Source of the DNA: Bacillus sp. V3-13
Lineage (GTDB): Bacteria; Bacillota; Bacilli; Bacillales; Cytobacillaceae
Direction: 5' to 3'
NCBI RefSeq assembly: GCF_002860165.1
Contig: NZ_PGUZ01000034.1
Span: 1 to 47,493 of the forward strand
DNA length: 47,493 bases
In this document: positions 34,858 to 46,170 of the stretch, in pieces
Position numbering within the stretch: the stretch's first letter is position 1
Layout: the number at the start of each line of letters is the position of its first letter
Translations under genes and position numbers: made by a program
The notes under the pieces: model-generated
Databases searched by the model: none
Told to the model about the DNA's origin: nothing
The model's input: only the letters and a program-made list of their open reading frames with translations

Positions 34858-35089
34858 AATCTTTTCACATCCTGCATCTCATCTTTGAAGGCTCCCGGAT
34901 TTCTCCAATCTGGATTATAAAGGATCGTGCAATCATTTATATTCATTTTTTCGAAGCTCCGTTGTGCGGGCATGATATTTCTTTTTTTGATATTGATATT
35001 TACGGAAAGAATAGCATAAATAGAAGTATTTTTCGAGCCAAATTTTTGCAGGAAAAGCAGTTACACAATACAAGCCCGTATCGTCCAGA

Positions 35090-35122
35090 CAAAATGGCTT
35101 ATAGCCTGGGACTATAAGCCAT
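35090..35122 (-). terminator. icmF terminator
   Basis: ATGGCTTATAG (35094-35104) pairs perfectly over 11 bp with 35112-35122, followed by TTTTGTC on the minus strand. It lies 12 bp past the icmF stop and closes the acyl-CoA operon. Confidence 0.78.
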
Positions 35123-35134
35123 TATAAAGGAATG

Positions 35135-38100
35135 TTACATATTGCGGCGATATTGGCCTCCTACTTCGTATAAAGCGTGGGTGATTTGGCCGAGACTCGC
35201 TGATTTTACCGTTTCCATCAATTCAGCAAAGACATTGCCGCCGGTGACAGCGGCCTTTTTCAGCCTGGCAAGGGCCTCTTCAGCATGAGCTCTGTTTCGT
35301 TCCTGGAACTCCAGCAAATTATGGATTTGCAGTTCCTTCTCTTCCTTTGTGGCCCTGGCAAGCTCCATGCTGTTTACCTCATCTTCAGAAGGTGGATTCG
35401 GGTTTAAATATGTGTTGACCCCGATAATCGGCAGCTCTCCCGAATGTTTTTTCATTTCATAATACATTGACTCTTCCTGAATCTTTCCGCGTTGATACTG
35501 GGTTTCCATCGCGCCGAGGACGCCGCCGCGGTCATCGATCCGTTCAAACTCCTGCAAGACGGCTTCCTCAACAAGGTCTGTCAGCTCTTCAATAATAAAC
35601 GAACCCTGGAGCGGATTTTCATTTTTCGTTAAGCCATGCTCTTTCGTAATAATCATTTGAATCGCCATCGCGCGGCGTACAGATTCTTCAGTTGGAGTCG
35701 TAATTGCTTCGTCATAAGCATTTGTATGCAACGAATTACAGTTGTCATGAAGGGCCATTAACGCCTGCAATGTGGTACGGATGTCATTGAAATCAATCTC
35801 CTGTGCATGGAGAGACCTGCCCGACGTTTGAATATGGTATTTGAGCTTCTGGCTTCTCTCATTTGCTCCATACTTATCGCGCATCACGGTTGCCCAAATG
35901 CGGCGGGCGACGCGGCCAATCACGGTATACTCCGGATCGAGCCCGTTCGAGAAGAAGAAGGACAGATTCGGTGCAAAATCATCAATATGCATGCCGCGGC
36001 TTAAATAGTACTCTACATACGTAAAGCCGTTGGCAAGCGTAAACGCCAGCTGTGAAATCGGGTTGGCTCCTGCTTCGGCAATATGATAGCCGGAAATCGA
36101 CACGGAATAGTAGTTGCGGACTTTATGGTCAATAAAATATTGCTGGATGTCTCCCATCATCCTTAAGGCAAATTCAGTTGAGAAGATGCACGTGTTCTGG
36201 CCCTGGTCTTCTTTTAAAATATCGGCCTGCACCGTTCCCCGGACTGTCTGTAAGGCAAATTCCTTTACTTGCTGATATTCTTCCTCGTTCAAGCTGCGCC
36301 CGAGCTTTTCCTCGCGCATCTGAACCTGCTGATCGATCGCTGTGTTCATGAACATTGCGAGAATGATCGGGGCCGGACCGTTAATCGTCGTCGAAACAGA
36401 GGTTGACGGATCACACAGGTCGAAGCCTGCATAGAGCTTTTTCATATCATCAAGGGTGCAAATACTGACGCCGCTCTCGCCGACTTTGCCGTAAATATCG
36501 GGGCGGTAGTCCGGATCCTCTCCGTAAAGAGTCACCGAATCAAAGGCGGTGCTTAATCGTTTTGCGGGATCATCCTTTGAAAGATAATGAAAACGCCGGT
36601 TTGTTCGTTCCGGTGTGCCTTCTCCGGCAAATTGCCGCTTTGGATCCTCCCCCTGCCGCTTGAAAGGAAAAACACCGGCGGTATACGGAAAGAATCCGGG
36701 AACATTTTCTCTGTAAACCCAGCTTAAAATCTCGCCATAATCCTTGTATTTCGGAAGCGACACTTTTGGAATCGCCAGTCCGGAGAGGCTCGTTGTCTTT
36801 AATTCAGTGACAATTTCCTTATCGCGGATTTTCGTTACGAATTGGTCAGCCGCATACTTTTGTTTTAACTGTTCCCAGCCATCGAGAATTTTTGTTGATT
36901 CAGCTGTCAGCTTCCTTTTTACATCGGCCCTTAAAGCTTCGAGGGAAGCGAGAACTTCCTCGTTCAGTTCCTGTTCTTTTACAGCGGCAATCGCGCCTTC
37001 GAGCTGAAACAGCCTGCGGGCATGCCCGGCTTGTTCCCGCGCTTTCTGATGATAATTGCGGACCTTGTCGGAAATTTCCCGCAAATAGTAGCGGCGGTCA
37101 TTCGGGATGATCACATTCTGTTTTTCTACAAGAGCGGTTTTTTGAAAAGATGTTGACCATCCTGTACCTGCCTTTTCATTTATCTTGTCGATTAAGGCAG
37201 CAAATAGAGCGTTTGTGCCCGGGTCGTTAAACTGGCTCGCAATCGTGCCGTACACAGGCATGTCATCAAGCTCTTTATCAAACAGCCTATGGCTGCGCTG
37301 GTATTGCTTTTGAACCTGGCGCCGGGCATCCTCTGAACCTTTGCGCTCAAATTTATTGATGACAATCAGATCGGCATAATCGATCATATCAATTTTTTCA
37401 AGCTGGGTCGGCGCCCCGAATTCGCTTGTCATCACATACATCGACAGATCGCATATTTCAGCAATCCCGGCATCTCCCTGGCCGATGCCGCTCGTCTCGA
37501 CAATCACGAGGTCGAACCCGGCAGCTTTTACAACCGCGATCGCATCCTGAATCGCCAAAGAAAGTTCATTTTTTGAAGACCGGGTTGCCAAGCTTCTCAT
37601 GTAGACGCGCGGGGAAAAAATCGCGTTCATGCGGATCCGGTCACCAAGGAGGGCCCCGCCTGTTTTTTGCTTGGTCGGGTCGACAGAGAGGATGGCGACT
37701 CTTTTCCCGGGAATTTCATTGATAAAACGGCGGATCAATTCGTCTGTCAGCGAGCTTTTCCCCGCTCCGCCCGTCCCGGTAATCCCCACTACCGGTACCG
37801 GTTTTGCAATTGACTTCACTTTATTCATTAATGATTCAACAGCGGCAGCCGTCTCATCGTTCAAGCCGACTTGCTGTTCGGCTAAAGTAATCATTTTCGC
37901 AACGGCAGCGGCATCGCCTGCCTGAAGCTTTTCGGTAATGTCCGCTTCCGCGCGGACTGTCGGGAAATCGCATTCCCTCAGCATCAGATCAATCATGCCT
38001 TCCAATCCAAGCTCGCGCCCGTCGTCGGGAGAAAAAATCCTCGCAATTCCGTAATCTTCAAGCTCCTTTATTTCGCGGGGAATAATCACCCCGCCACCGC

Positions 38101-38398
38101 CGCCATAGATGCGGATGTGGGAAGAGCCTTTTTCCTTTAAAAGATCGTACATATATTTAAAATATTCGACATGGCCGCCTTGATAAGATGAAATGGCGAT
38201 GCCCTGGACATCCTCCTGGATCGCGGCATTGACAACCTCTTCGACAGAACGATTGTGTCCAAGATGAATCACTTCCGCACCGCCGGCCTGGAGAATCCGG
38301 CGCATAATATTGATTGAAGCATCATGGCCATCAAATAAGCTTGACGCTGTTACGAACCGAATATGGTGCTTTGGCTTATACCTTTCAATCGTTTTCAT
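35135..38398 (-). CDS. icmF: Fused isobutyryl-CoA mutase IcmF
   Basis: IcmF is a coenzyme B12-dependent mutase that interconverts isobutyryl-CoA and butyryl-CoA and carries its own G-protein chaperone. Domains in order of the 1087 residues: cobalamin-binding (about 1-150, [15 protein letters not shown]), MeaB-like GTPase (about 185-420, Walker [13 protein letters not shown] at 205-216, [15 protein letters not shown]), then the mutase barrel (about 540-1087, [30 protein letters not shown]). The start at 38398 is 6 nt after GAGGGGG; another ATG at 38404 overlaps the tetR stop. It is co-transcribed with the tetR gene. Confidence 0.95.
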   Translation of the reverse strand: MKTIERYKPKHHIRFVTASSLFDGHDASINIMRRILQAGGAEVIHLGHNRSVEEVVNAAIQEDVQGIAISSYQGGHVEYFKYMYDLLKEKGSSHIRIYGGGGGVIIPREIKELEDYGIARIFSPDDGRELGLEGMIDLMLRECDFPTVRAEADITEKLQAGDAAAVAKMITLAEQQVGLNDETAAAVESLMNKVKSIAKPVPVVGITGTGGAGKSSLTDELIRRFINEIPGKRVAILSVDPTKQKTGGALLGDRIRMNAIFSPRVYMRSLATRSSKNELSLAIQDAIAVVKAAGFDLVIVETSGIGQGDAGIAEICDLSMYVMTSEFGAPTQLEKIDMIDYADLIVINKFERKGSEDARRQVQKQYQRSHRLFDKELDDMPVYGTIASQFNDPGTNALFAALIDKINEKAGTGWSTSFQKTALVEKQNVIIPNDRRYYLREISDKVRNYHQKAREQAGHARRLFQLEGAIAAVKEQELNEEVLASLEALRADVKRKLTAESTKILDGWEQLKQKYAADQFVTKIRDKEIVTELKTTSLSGLAIPKVSLPKYKDYGEILSWVYRENVPGFFPYTAGVFPFKRQGEDPKRQFAGEGTPERTNRRFHYLSKDDPAKRLSTAFDSVTLYGEDPDYRPDIYGKVGESGVSICTLDDMKKLYAGFDLCDPSTSVSTTINGPAPIILAMFMNTAIDQQVQMREEKLGRSLNEEEYQQVKEFALQTVRGTVQADILKEDQGQNTCIFSTEFALRMMGDIQQYFIDHKVRNYYSVSISGYHIAEAGANPISQLAFTLANGFTYVEYYLSRGMHIDDFAPNLSFFFSNGLDPEYTVIGRVARRIWATVMRDKYGANERSQKLKYHIQTSGRSLHAQEIDFNDIRTTLQALMALHDNCNSLHTNAYDEAITTPTEESVRRAMAIQMIITKEHGLTKNENPLQGSFIIEELTDLVEEAVLQEFERIDDRGGVLGAMETQYQRGKIQEESMYYEMKKHSGELPIIGVNTYLNPNPPSEDEVNSMELARATKEEKELQIHNLLEFQERNRAHAEEALARLKKAAVTGGNVFAELMETVKSASLGQITHALYEVGGQYRRNM

Positions 38399-38400
38399 CC

Positions 38401-39027
38401 TCATCCCCCTCGTATTCCGTTAAACAGTAGCTCCGTCTGCAGTTCAATATATTCGTCAAGAGAATAAACCTTTTGCAGTGCCCAGCGGCGAAACCCCCAC
38501 ATTTGCCCTTGGACGACGATGCTATGGGCAATGAATTCGACTTGTTTCTCCGATAAAGCAAGTTCGCCATTGTCGACACACCGCCGGATCACATCTTCAA
38601 ACATTGAAACCATTTCAAATTCCTTTTTCAATACATACGGAAGGGCATCCTTTGAAAGCGATTTTGCTTCCTGGTACATGACGAGAACTTCATCCTGCAT
38701 TTCATCCATGACCTTGAAATAATGAGCAATTGCCAGCTTTAAGCTCTCGAGTGTGCCCTCGGTGTCATCAAGGTCTTTTTGCAGCCGGTCACGCACCTGG
38801 TCATAAATGCTGTCGCAGACAAGGTATAAAACATCCTCCTTCGTGCGGATGTATTCGTATAACGTGCCGATGCTGAAACCGGATGCTTTCGCAATCTCCC
38901 TTGTCGTCGTACGATGAAAGCCTTTTTCTTTAAAAAGGCTGACTGCCCCTTTAATCATTTGGTTGCGCCTTTTGATCACAAGGCGTTCATCCTTTACCGA
39001 AGCATGCACTTCCCGTTTGTTAATCAC
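38401..39027 (-). CDS. TetR/AcrR family transcriptional regulator
   Basis: A 208-residue TetR-type repressor. The helix-turn-helix (about 37-60, [20 protein letters not shown]) is followed by a helical ligand-binding domain. The GTG at 39027 has AAAGGCGG 9 nt upstream. It directly precedes icmF, with its stop overlapping a possible icmF ATG. Its neighbours are acyl-CoA genes, so a fatty-acyl-CoA or B12-pathway ligand is a reasonable guess. It is not the same gene as fadR, whose operator-like site lies at 46039-46056. Confidence 0.9.
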   Translation of the reverse strand: MINKREVHASVKDERLVIKRRNQMIKGAVSLFKEKGFHRTTTREIAKASGFSIGTLYEYIRTKEDVLYLVCDSIYDQVRDRLQKDLDDTEGTLESLKLAIAHYFKVMDEMQDEVLVMYQEAKSLSKDALPYVLKKEFEMVSMFEDVIRRCVDNGELALSEKQVEFIAHSIVVQGQMWGFRRWALQKVYSLDEYIELQTELLFNGIRGG

Positions 39028-39138
39028 GTTTCCCAACCGCCTTTGTTGTCTCCTTTTCTTTCAAAAAAGCAGAAAGACCGTATTTCCGACATTCTTTTTG
39101 GTGAGCAGCAAAAGCAAAAAAGCTAAAATCGGTCCTGG

Positions 39139-40278
39139 TTATTTCGTGAGCAGGCGCGAGATCACCAGCCTTTGGATTTCCTGCGTCCCTTCATAAATTT
39201 GCGTAATTTTTGCATCGCGCATATATCTTTCAACCGGATAGTCTTTCGTATAGCCGTAGCCGCCAAAAACTTGAACCGCTTCTGTTGTTACCTTCATCGC
39301 TGTATCCCCGGCAAACAGCTTTGACATCGCAGATTCCTTCCCGTATGGAAGTCCTGCCGATTCAAGCCATGCTGCCTGGTAGGTTAACAGTCTCGCTGCT
39401 TCAACACCCGTCGCCATGTCGGCCAGCTTAAAGGCGATTCCCTGCTGGGCTGCAATTGGTTTTCCAAACTGCTCGCGTTCCTTTGCATAATCAACTGCTG
39501 CATCCAGCGCACCCTGGGCAATCCCGACCGCCTGGGCAGCAATCCCGTTGCGGCCGCCGTCAAGAGTCATCATCGCAATTTTGAAGCCTTCCCCTTCCTG
39601 GCCTAACCGGTTTTCCTTTGGAACCCGGCAATCTTCAAAAATGATTTCTGTTGTTGGCGAAGAGCGAATGCCAAGCTTCTTTTCTTTTTTGCCAACGGAA
39701 AAACCGGGAAAATCTTTTTCAATGATAAACCCGCTCGTCCCTTTATGTTTACTTGCCGGATCTGTCAGCGCAAATACGACATAAATATCCGCAATTCCCC
39801 CATTGGTGATAAAAATTTTCGATCCGTTCAAAACATAGTGATCGCCGTCAAGGCGGGCCGTTGTTTTCATAGCGCCCGCATCGGAACCGCTTGCCGGCTC
39901 TGTCAGTCCGTAAGCACCGATCTTCTTTCCCTCAGCGAGCGGCCGCAAATACTGCTGTTTTTGCTGCTCAGTGCCAAACTTATATATTGGCCAGCCCGCA
40001 AGTGACGTATGCGCCGATAAAGTTACACCTGTTGAAGCACAAACGCGGGAAAGTTCTTCAACAGCGATGCAATAAGCGAGATAGTCACTGCCGATGCCGC
40101 CGTATTCTTCCGGCCAAGGGATTCCGGTTAAGCCGAGCTCGGCCATTTTATCGAATATTTCCCGGTCAAAACGCTCTTCTTCATCCCGTTCTGCCGCTGA
40201 GGGCGCCACTTCATTCCTGGCAAAGTCCCGGACCATTTTTCGAATCATTTCATGTTCTTCAGTGAGCTGAAAATTCAT
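39139..40278 (-). CDS. acdA: Acyl-CoA dehydrogenase (AcdA-like)
   Basis: This FAD-dependent dehydrogenase forms the trans-2 double bond of acyl-CoA in beta-oxidation and passes electrons to ETF. The 379-residue protein has the family's N-terminal helical domain, [27 protein letters not shown] and [19 protein letters not shown]. The catalytic base Glu363 is in [14 protein letters not shown]. It follows another dehydrogenase by 15 bp. Sequence alone does not fix chain length; it resembles short-chain types. Confidence 0.92.
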   Translation of the reverse strand: MNFQLTEEHEMIRKMVRDFARNEVAPSAAERDEEERFDREIFDKMAELGLTGIPWPEEYGGIGSDYLAYCIAVEELSRVCASTGVTLSAHTSLAGWPIYKFGTEQQKQQYLRPLAEGKKIGAYGLTEPASGSDAGAMKTTARLDGDHYVLNGSKIFITNGGIADIYVVFALTDPASKHKGTSGFIIEKDFPGFSVGKKEKKLGIRSSPTTEIIFEDCRVPKENRLGQEGEGFKIAMMTLDGGRNGIAAQAVGIAQGALDAAVDYAKEREQFGKPIAAQQGIAFKLADMATGVEAARLLTYQAAWLESAGLPYGKESAMSKLFAGDTAMKVTTEAVQVFGGYGYTKDYPVERYMRDAKITQIYEGTQEIQRLVISRLLTK

Positions 40279-40293
40279 TGGTTACTCCCCCAA

Positions 40294-41424
40294 TTATAAG
40301 TTTTTGCTGATCACAAGCCGCTGAATTTCGCTGGTGCCCTCGTAAATTTCGGTAACTTTTGCATCGCGGAAATATCGTTCGACTGGATAGTCTTCGGTAT
40401 AGCCGTAGCCGCCAAAAATTTGCACCGCTTCAATCGCCGTTTCGACTGCCGTTTTGGAAGCAAACAGCTTCGCCATCGAGGCTTCTTTTCCGCAGTTCAG
40501 GCCTTGTGAGCGCATTTGCGCCGCCCGGTAGATTAATAGTTTGGCCGCTTCAATATTCGTCGCCATATCGGCGAGTTTAAAGGCAACCCCTTGCTGGGCG
40601 GCGATCGGCTTGCCGAATTGCCGGCGTTCCCCGGCATAGGAGACGGCTGCTTCGAGGGCGGCCTCCGCTATTCCAAGCGCCTGGGCAGCGATCCCGATTC
40701 TCCCTGCATTCAGGTTGGCCATCGCGATTTTAAAACCTTCTCCGGGCTTGCCAAGGACATTTCCGGCTGGAATACGCATATCCTCAAACGTCAGCTGGAC
40801 GGTACGGGACCCGTGCAATCCCATCTTCTGTTCGTCTTTCCCGACAACCAATCCCGGACTGTTCTTTTCAACGATAAAAGCGCTAATCCCCTTGCTTCCC
40901 GCCTTCTCATCCGTTCTCGCAAAAACAATATATACGTCCGCTTCGCCGCCGTTTGTGATAAATGCCTTTGAGCCGTTCAGAATATAATCTTCCCCGTCCT
41001 TGACGGCCTTTGACTTTAGGCTCCTTGCGTCCGAGCCCGAACTTGGCTCAGTCAGGCAAAAAGCCCCCAAATACTCTCCTGAAGCAAGCTTCGTTACATA
41101 TTTTTTCTTTTGCTCTTCCGACCCGAAGTAAAGAATCGGGTTTGTGCAGACGGAAGTGTGCACAGAGAAGATCACTCCAACCGTCGCACTAATTCTCGAA
41201 ATTTCATTGATGGCAATAATATAGGAAGTGAAATCCATGCCGGCACCGCCATATTGCTCCGGGACAGGAATTCCCATTAAGCCAAGCCCGCCCATTTTTT
41301 TTAAGACCTCACGCGGGAATTCACCTTGTTCCATTTTTTCAACAAACGGGGCGATTTCATTGCGGGCAAAATCGCGGACCATTTTTCTGATCATTTCCTG
41401 TTCTTCTGTAAATCTCAGGTTCAC
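40294..41424 (-). CDS. Acyl-CoA dehydrogenase (MmgC-like)
   Basis: A second acyl-CoA dehydrogenase, 376 residues from a GTG at 41424 (MNLRFTEEQEM), 6 nt after CAGGAGGAG. It has [47 protein letters not shown] and the catalytic Glu in [15 protein letters not shown]. The gene order (mmgB just upstream, mmgA before it) resembles the B. subtilis mmgABC operon, where MmgC is such a dehydrogenase. Its internal similarity to acdA suggests a tandem duplication. Confidence 0.9.
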   Translation of the reverse strand: MNLRFTEEQEMIRKMVRDFARNEIAPFVEKMEQGEFPREVLKKMGGLGLMGIPVPEQYGGAGMDFTSYIIAINEISRISATVGVIFSVHTSVCTNPILYFGSEEQKKKYVTKLASGEYLGAFCLTEPSSGSDARSLKSKAVKDGEDYILNGSKAFITNGGEADVYIVFARTDEKAGSKGISAFIVEKNSPGLVVGKDEQKMGLHGSRTVQLTFEDMRIPAGNVLGKPGEGFKIAMANLNAGRIGIAAQALGIAEAALEAAVSYAGERRQFGKPIAAQQGVAFKLADMATNIEAAKLLIYRAAQMRSQGLNCGKEASMAKLFASKTAVETAIEAVQIFGGYGYTEDYPVERYFRDAKVTEIYEGTSEIQRLVISKNL

Positions 41425-41469
41425 GCTAATCTCCTCCTGCCGGATCAAGCTGCTGATCCAGCCCTGCCT

Positions 41470-42321
41470 TTATTCATACATATAGAAGCCCCGGCCCGAT
41501 TTACGCCCGAGCCAGCCCGCTTTCACATATTTGCGCAGGAGCGGGCAAGGGCGGTATTTATCATCGCCAAAGCCTTCATGCAATGTTTCCATAATGTATA
41601 AGCAAGTATCGAGACCGATAAAGTCGGCAAGGGTGAGCGGTCCCATCGGATGGTTCATCCCAAGTTTCATCACTTCATCGATCGCCTCCTTTGAGGCAAC
41701 TCCTTCATACAACGTGAAGATTGCTTCGTTAATCATCGGCATTAATACCCGGTTTGAAACAAAGCCCGGAAAGTCGTTGACCTCAACGGGAACTTTGGCG
41801 AGCCTTTTCGTAACAGCTTCAATTGTTTCATAGACTTCATCTGACGTTGCCAGGCCACGAATGATCTCGACAAGCTTCATCACCGGCACAGGATTCATAA
41901 AATGCATGCCAATGACTTTTTCAGGCCGGCTGGTAGCTGCCGCAATCTCGGTGATTGGCAAAGAGGACGTGTTGCTGGCGAGAATCGCCCCTGGAGAAGC
42001 AATTTGGTCAAGCTGTGAAAAAATTTTCGTTTTTACTTCAAGATTTTCCACGGCTGCTTCAATAATAAGATCCGCCCTGCTTGCATATTGAAGGTCCGTT
42101 GTTAAAGTAAGCCTGCCAATAATCCCGTCTTTTTGCTCTGGCGTCAATTTTCCTTTTTCAACCTGCCTGTAAAGATTTTTTAAAATAACCGCCATGCCCC
42201 GCTCTGTAAACTCCCGCTTTAGATCGTTCAAAATAACATTAAAACCAGCCTGGGCACAGACCTGGGCAATACCTGAGCCCATCTGTCCTGCACCGATCAC
42301 CATGATTGTTTCAACATTCAT
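41470..42321 (-). CDS. mmgB: 3-hydroxybutyryl-CoA dehydrogenase (MmgB)
   Basis: This NAD(P)-dependent enzyme oxidises 3-hydroxyacyl-CoA in beta-oxidation. The start at 42321 ([13 protein letters not shown]) gives 283 residues and has AGGGG about 8 nt upstream. The Rossmann motif GAGQMGSG is at 10-17. The catalytic His is in [16 protein letters not shown], and [19 protein letters not shown] and [13 protein letters not shown] are present in the C-terminal domain. It is followed by MmgC-like and preceded by MmgA-like genes. Confidence 0.93.
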   Translation of the reverse strand: MNVETIMVIGAGQMGSGIAQVCAQAGFNVILNDLKREFTERGMAVILKNLYRQVEKGKLTPEQKDGIIGRLTLTTDLQYASRADLIIEAAVENLEVKTKIFSQLDQIASPGAILASNTSSLPITEIAAATSRPEKVIGMHFMNPVPVMKLVEIIRGLATSDEVYETIEAVTKRLAKVPVEVNDFPGFVSNRVLMPMINEAIFTLYEGVASKEAIDEVMKLGMNHPMGPLTLADFIGLDTCLYIMETLHEGFGDDKYRPCPLLRKYVKAGWLGRKSGRGFYMYE

Positions 42322-42350
42322 ACGCCACACCCCTGGTTCATTTTTAAAAA

Positions 42351-43538
42351 TTATTGCTTTGGCACTTCAATCATCACAGCATCACCCTGGCCGCCGCCGC
42401 TGCAAATCGCCGCGATTCCGATGCCGCCGCCGCGCCGTTTCAGTTCATGCATTAAAGTGATAATGATCCTCGCTCCGCTCGCACCGATCGGGTGGCCAAG
42501 CGCAATAGCCCCGCCGTTCACATTCACTTTATCCGCGTCTAAATTAGCAATTTGGCTGCTCGCCAACGCAACCGCGGCAAAGGCTTCATTGATTTCAAAC
42601 AAATCGATTTCTTCTAAAGACTTGCCTGTTTTCCGCAAGATTTCATTAATGACAAGGCCTGGTGTCTTCGGGAAATCCTTTGCCTCAACAGCAACCGCGG
42701 CATGGCCAATTACGTATGCCTCTGCTTTCCTGCCCTCCCGCTCTGCCCGCTCCTCACTCATTAGCACAAGTGCGGCCGCGCCGTCATTGACTCCCGGTGC
42801 ATTACCGGCTGTAATTGTGCCATTCGGATCGAAGACAGCTGAAAGTTTCGCCAGTTTCTCAAGCGAAGTGTCCTTGCGCGGGGCCTCGTCGCTGGAGATA
42901 ACGAGTGGATCACCCTTGCGCTGCGGCACCTCAACAGCAACGATTTCCTCAGCCAGTTTTCCTGCTTCAATCGCTGCAATGGCGCGCTGATGGCTTCGAT
43001 AGGCCCACTGATCCTGGTTCTCGCGGCTAATTTCAAACTCTTCCGCGGTACTGTTTCCGTATATGCCCATATGAACTCCGGTAAAGCTGCAGCTTAATCC
43101 GTCATGGACCATCAAATCCTTGACCGAAGCATCACCCATCCGCAGTCCCCAGCGCGCTTTCGGCAAAATATATGGCGCATTGCTCATCGATTCCATTCCA
43201 CCTGCGACGATAACCTCTTCATCGCCAGCACGGATCATCTGGTCGGCAAGCGTGACAGTTCTCATTCCCGATGCACATACTTTATTGATCGTTTCTGTCT
43301 TAACGTTCCATGGAAGCCCGGCATGCCGCGCCGCCTGCCTTGAGGGAAGCTGGCCCTGGCCGCCCTGGAGGACCGTTCCTAAAATCACTTCTTCTACCTC
43401 TTCAGGGTTTACATCAGCACGCCGCAGCGCTTCCTTGACAGCAATCCCGCCAAGCTGTGAGGCAGTAAAACTGCTCAAAGCTCCGCCAAATTTGCCAAAT
43501 GGTGTTCTCACTCCGCTTAAAATAACGGTTTTCCCCAT
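42351..43538 (-). CDS. mmgA: Acetyl-CoA C-acetyltransferase (MmgA-like thiolase)
   Basis: Thiolase cleaves or forms acetoacetyl-CoA. The 395-residue protein has the nucleophile Cys88 (NKVCASGMR), the active-site His349 ([11 protein letters not shown]) and the proton-shuttling Cys379 ([10 protein letters not shown]). NEAFAAVAL supplies the Asn motif. The start has AAGGAGAGG 6 nt upstream. It heads the operon mmgA-mmgB-dehydrogenases-tetR-icmF, and the upstream region carries a cre-like site. Confidence 0.94.
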   Translation of the reverse strand: MGKTVILSGVRTPFGKFGGALSSFTASQLGGIAVKEALRRADVNPEEVEEVILGTVLQGGQGQLPSRQAARHAGLPWNVKTETINKVCASGMRTVTLADQMIRAGDEEVIVAGGMESMSNAPYILPKARWGLRMGDASVKDLMVHDGLSCSFTGVHMGIYGNSTAEEFEISRENQDQWAYRSHQRAIAAIEAGKLAEEIVAVEVPQRKGDPLVISSDEAPRKDTSLEKLAKLSAVFDPNGTITAGNAPGVNDGAAALVLMSEERAEREGRKAEAYVIGHAAVAVEAKDFPKTPGLVINEILRKTGKSLEEIDLFEINEAFAAVALASSQIANLDADKVNVNGGAIALGHPIGASGARIIITLMHELKRRGGGIGIAAICSGGGQGDAVMIEVPKQ

Positions 43539-43680
43539 TCAAAACCTCTCCTTTATGAATCAATTTTTCAAAATAAACCGGTGTCGGAAAAGATGAGCCT
43601 GCCGAAAACGACTGAACGCTCGCTCAGCTCAGGCCGTCCAGAAAGAAAAAAGGGGCTCCCCAAACGCCATCTGCATCAGA

Positions 43681-43729
43681 ATGTAAGCGCTTTATTTATA
43701 AATATATAATACTTTAAAAATAGTAAGAA
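43681..43729 (-). promoter_or_regulatory. mmgA promoter with overlapping cre-like site
   Basis: TTCTTA (43724-43729) and TATATT (43701-43706) are spaced 17 bp on the minus strand. Just downstream, TGTAAGCGCTTTAT (43682-43695) resembles the CcpA cre consensus, with a perfect AAGCGCTT centre. B. subtilis mmg genes are reported to be CcpA-repressed and sigma-E dependent (recalled); no clear sigma-E promoter was found here. Confidence 0.5.
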
Positions 43730-43806
43730 TTAAAATACTTTATAAAAAATTCACAAAAGTCACAGGGAAAGGAGGGGCGCCAGCAGAAGCCCGGCCACCC
43801 CCAATT

Positions 43807-45918
43807 TTAAGAAACAAGTGCTTGTTGGCTGCCGCAAACTGCTTTTTCAAGCAGTTCCGCCACATCATATGTCTGCACTGTATCTTCAACCTCTTTTGCT
43901 TTTGTCCCATCTGAAATCATCGTTAAACAGTACGGGCAGCCCGAACTGATTACGGACGGATTTACCGCTAATGCCTGCTCAGTACGGGCAACATTGATCC
44001 GGTGTCCTGTTTCTTCTTCCATCCACATCAATCCGCCCCCGGCTCCGCAGCACATGCCGTTTTCGCGATTGCGTTCCATTTCGACAAGCTTAACACCCGG
44101 GATCGATTTGAGAATTTGACGCGGCGGATCATACACATCATTGTAACGGCCTAAATAACAGGAATCATGGAAGGTGATCGTTTCGTTGACCTCATAGCGC
44201 GGCACAAGCTTGCCTTCTGCAACGAGCTTTGCCAAAACTTCGGTATGGTGATAAACCTCGGCGGTTAATCCGAAAGCAGGGTACTCATTTTTGAAAATGT
44301 TATACGCATGCGGATCGATCGTGACGATCTTTTTCACTTCGTTCTTTTCAAATTCTTCAATATTTTTCGCGGCCAGCTCCTGGAATAAAAACTCATTGCC
44401 AAGACGGCGCGGCGTGTCACCTGAATTTTTCTCCTTGTTTCCTAAAATCGCAAACTTGACGCCTGCTTCATTTAAAAGCCGCGCAAACGAAAGGGCAATT
44501 TTTTGGCTGCGGTTATCGTATGAACCCATTGAACCGACCCAGAATAAATATTCAAATTCTTCGCCGGCTTTTTTCACTTCCTTCACCGTCGGAACATGGA
44601 CATCATTCCGGACCGCGCGCCATTCCTCGCGCTCTTTGCGGTTCAGTCCCCATGGGTTGCCCTGGCGCTCAATATTCGTCATCGCCCGCTGTGCATCGGC
44701 ATCCATTTTTCCCTCGGTTAACACCAGATAGCGGCGCAGGTCGATGATTTTGTCGACATGTTCATTCATCACCGGGCACTGATCTTCGCAGTTGCGGCAC
44801 GTTGTACAGGCCCAGATTTCTTCTTCGGTAATCACTTCGCCGATCAGGCTTGGTTGATAGGCAAGTCCTGCAGCCGACTCCTTCGCCCCCTGCCCAGCTG
44901 CAGCAAGCGCGATTTGGTTTCCCTTTGTATTTGCAAAAGCAAAGGTCGGAACCCATGGCTGTTTCGAGGTAACCGCCGCACCATGGAAGGTGAGATGGTC
45001 GCGGAGCTTGACAATCAAGTCCATCGGCGACAGCATTTTACCTGTCCCCGTTGCCGGGCACATATTGGTACAGCGGCCGCATTCGACACAGGCGTACAAA
45101 TCGATTAATTGGAGCTGGTTGAAATCCTCGATTTTGCCAACGCCAAATGACTCCTGCGATTCATCCTCAAAATCAATTTTCTTGAGCTTGCCTTTATCCT
45201 CAAGACGATCGAAGTACACATTGGCAGGTCCGGCGATTAAATGGGCATGCTTTGATTGAGGCACATAGACAAGAAAAGCAAGCAGGAACAATAAATGAAT
45301 CCACCATGCAATATAAAAAATGACGATCGACGCCGTTTTACCGATTGCAGCGAAGCCTGACGCAATGACGGAAGCTACCGGTTCAGTCCAGGCAGGATCA
45401 TGCCCGTGCCAGATCATGCTCATCCCGTTTCCAATCAGCACTGACAGCATAAGGCCGCCAATGAACAAGAGCACAAGCCCGGATTTAAAACCTCTTTTCA
45501 GGCGGACGAGCTTTTCAACATAACGGCGGTAGAATGCCCAAACCACCGCGATTAGCACCATTAACGTGACAAGCTCCTGGAAAAAAGTAAATCCCGGATA
45601 AAGCGGGCCGAGCGGAAGGTGTGAGCCAGGTTTGATCCCCTTCCAGATGAAATCGATCGCGCCAAATTGGACGAGTAAAAACCCGTAAAAGAACATGACG
45701 TGAATCGCACCGCTCTTTTTATCCTTTAAGAGCTTCTTTTGGCCGAACACATTGACCCAAATGTTTTCGAGGCGATCCTTAACCCGGCTGTCAAACTCGG
45801 ATTTTTTCCCCAGTTTAATAAAAGCAACCCTGGTTTTCACCACGTATACAAACAAACTGACAGCGTAAGCGGTTACAAATAAGAAAACAATCAGATTGAT
45901 CCACAACAACCCATTCAT
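43807..45918 (-). CDS. fadF: Membrane Fe-S oxidoreductase FadF (YwjF)
   Basis: FadF probably passes electrons from acyl-CoA dehydrogenases and ETF to the quinone pool. The start at 45918 (MNGLLWINLIVF) gives 703 residues (B. subtilis about 705). The N-terminal half has about five or six transmembrane segments. Two 4Fe-4S motifs follow (CVECGRCTNMCP and CTTCRNCEDQCP), then two CCG-type segments (HDSCYLGRYN and NGMCCGAGGG; ISSGCPYC). The ribosome binding site AAGGGAG is 11 nt away. A strong promoter with a FadR-type operator lies just upstream. Confidence 0.92.
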   Translation of the reverse strand: MNGLLWINLIVFLFVTAYAVSLFVYVVKTRVAFIKLGKKSEFDSRVKDRLENIWVNVFGQKKLLKDKKSGAIHVMFFYGFLLVQFGAIDFIWKGIKPGSHLPLGPLYPGFTFFQELVTLMVLIAVVWAFYRRYVEKLVRLKRGFKSGLVLLFIGGLMLSVLIGNGMSMIWHGHDPAWTEPVASVIASGFAAIGKTASIVIFYIAWWIHLLFLLAFLVYVPQSKHAHLIAGPANVYFDRLEDKGKLKKIDFEDESQESFGVGKIEDFNQLQLIDLYACVECGRCTNMCPATGTGKMLSPMDLIVKLRDHLTFHGAAVTSKQPWVPTFAFANTKGNQIALAAAGQGAKESAAGLAYQPSLIGEVITEEEIWACTTCRNCEDQCPVMNEHVDKIIDLRRYLVLTEGKMDADAQRAMTNIERQGNPWGLNRKEREEWRAVRNDVHVPTVKEVKKAGEEFEYLFWVGSMGSYDNRSQKIALSFARLLNEAGVKFAILGNKEKNSGDTPRRLGNEFLFQELAAKNIEEFEKNEVKKIVTIDPHAYNIFKNEYPAFGLTAEVYHHTEVLAKLVAEGKLVPRYEVNETITFHDSCYLGRYNDVYDPPRQILKSIPGVKLVEMERNRENGMCCGAGGGLMWMEEETGHRINVARTEQALAVNPSVISSGCPYCLTMISDGTKAKEVEDTVQTYDVAELLEKAVCGSQQALVS

Positions 45919-46029
45919 TGTCGGATAAGCTCCCTTCCCTGAAAATTGATGGGAATCAGCAAAACGCCAATACACCATTTGATGAAAATTTTTAAACAAT
46001 CAAATTTTCTGAATTTATCTTATAGTTCC

Positions 46030-46057
46030 ATTATATAATGAATGAGCATTCAGTCAA
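46030..46057 (-). promoter_or_regulatory. fadF promoter with FadR-type operator
   Basis: TTGACT (46052-46057) and TATAAT (46030-46035) are 16 bp apart on the minus strand. On the plus strand TGAATGAGCATTCAGTCA (46039-46056) fits the B. subtilis FadR (YsiA) box TGAATGA-N4-TCATTCA with one mismatch and covers the -35 and spacer. Repression would be released by long-chain acyl-CoA, by analogy with B. subtilis. Confidence 0.8.
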
Positions 46058-46170
46058 TATTTTTTATATATTCCTTAAGGATTATTTCCCTGAAATACCA
46101 GTCGAGGAAACATTCATAGAAGCTTTGTTTTGGGAAAATATAAAAGAAATGACTGGGGGAGCGGATTTCG

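Noticed and set aside
43560-43680. Riboswitch or terminator in the mmgA leader
   Set aside because: GGGGAGCCCC followed by T residues has too short a stem and loop to support a terminator, and no riboswitch motif was recognised.
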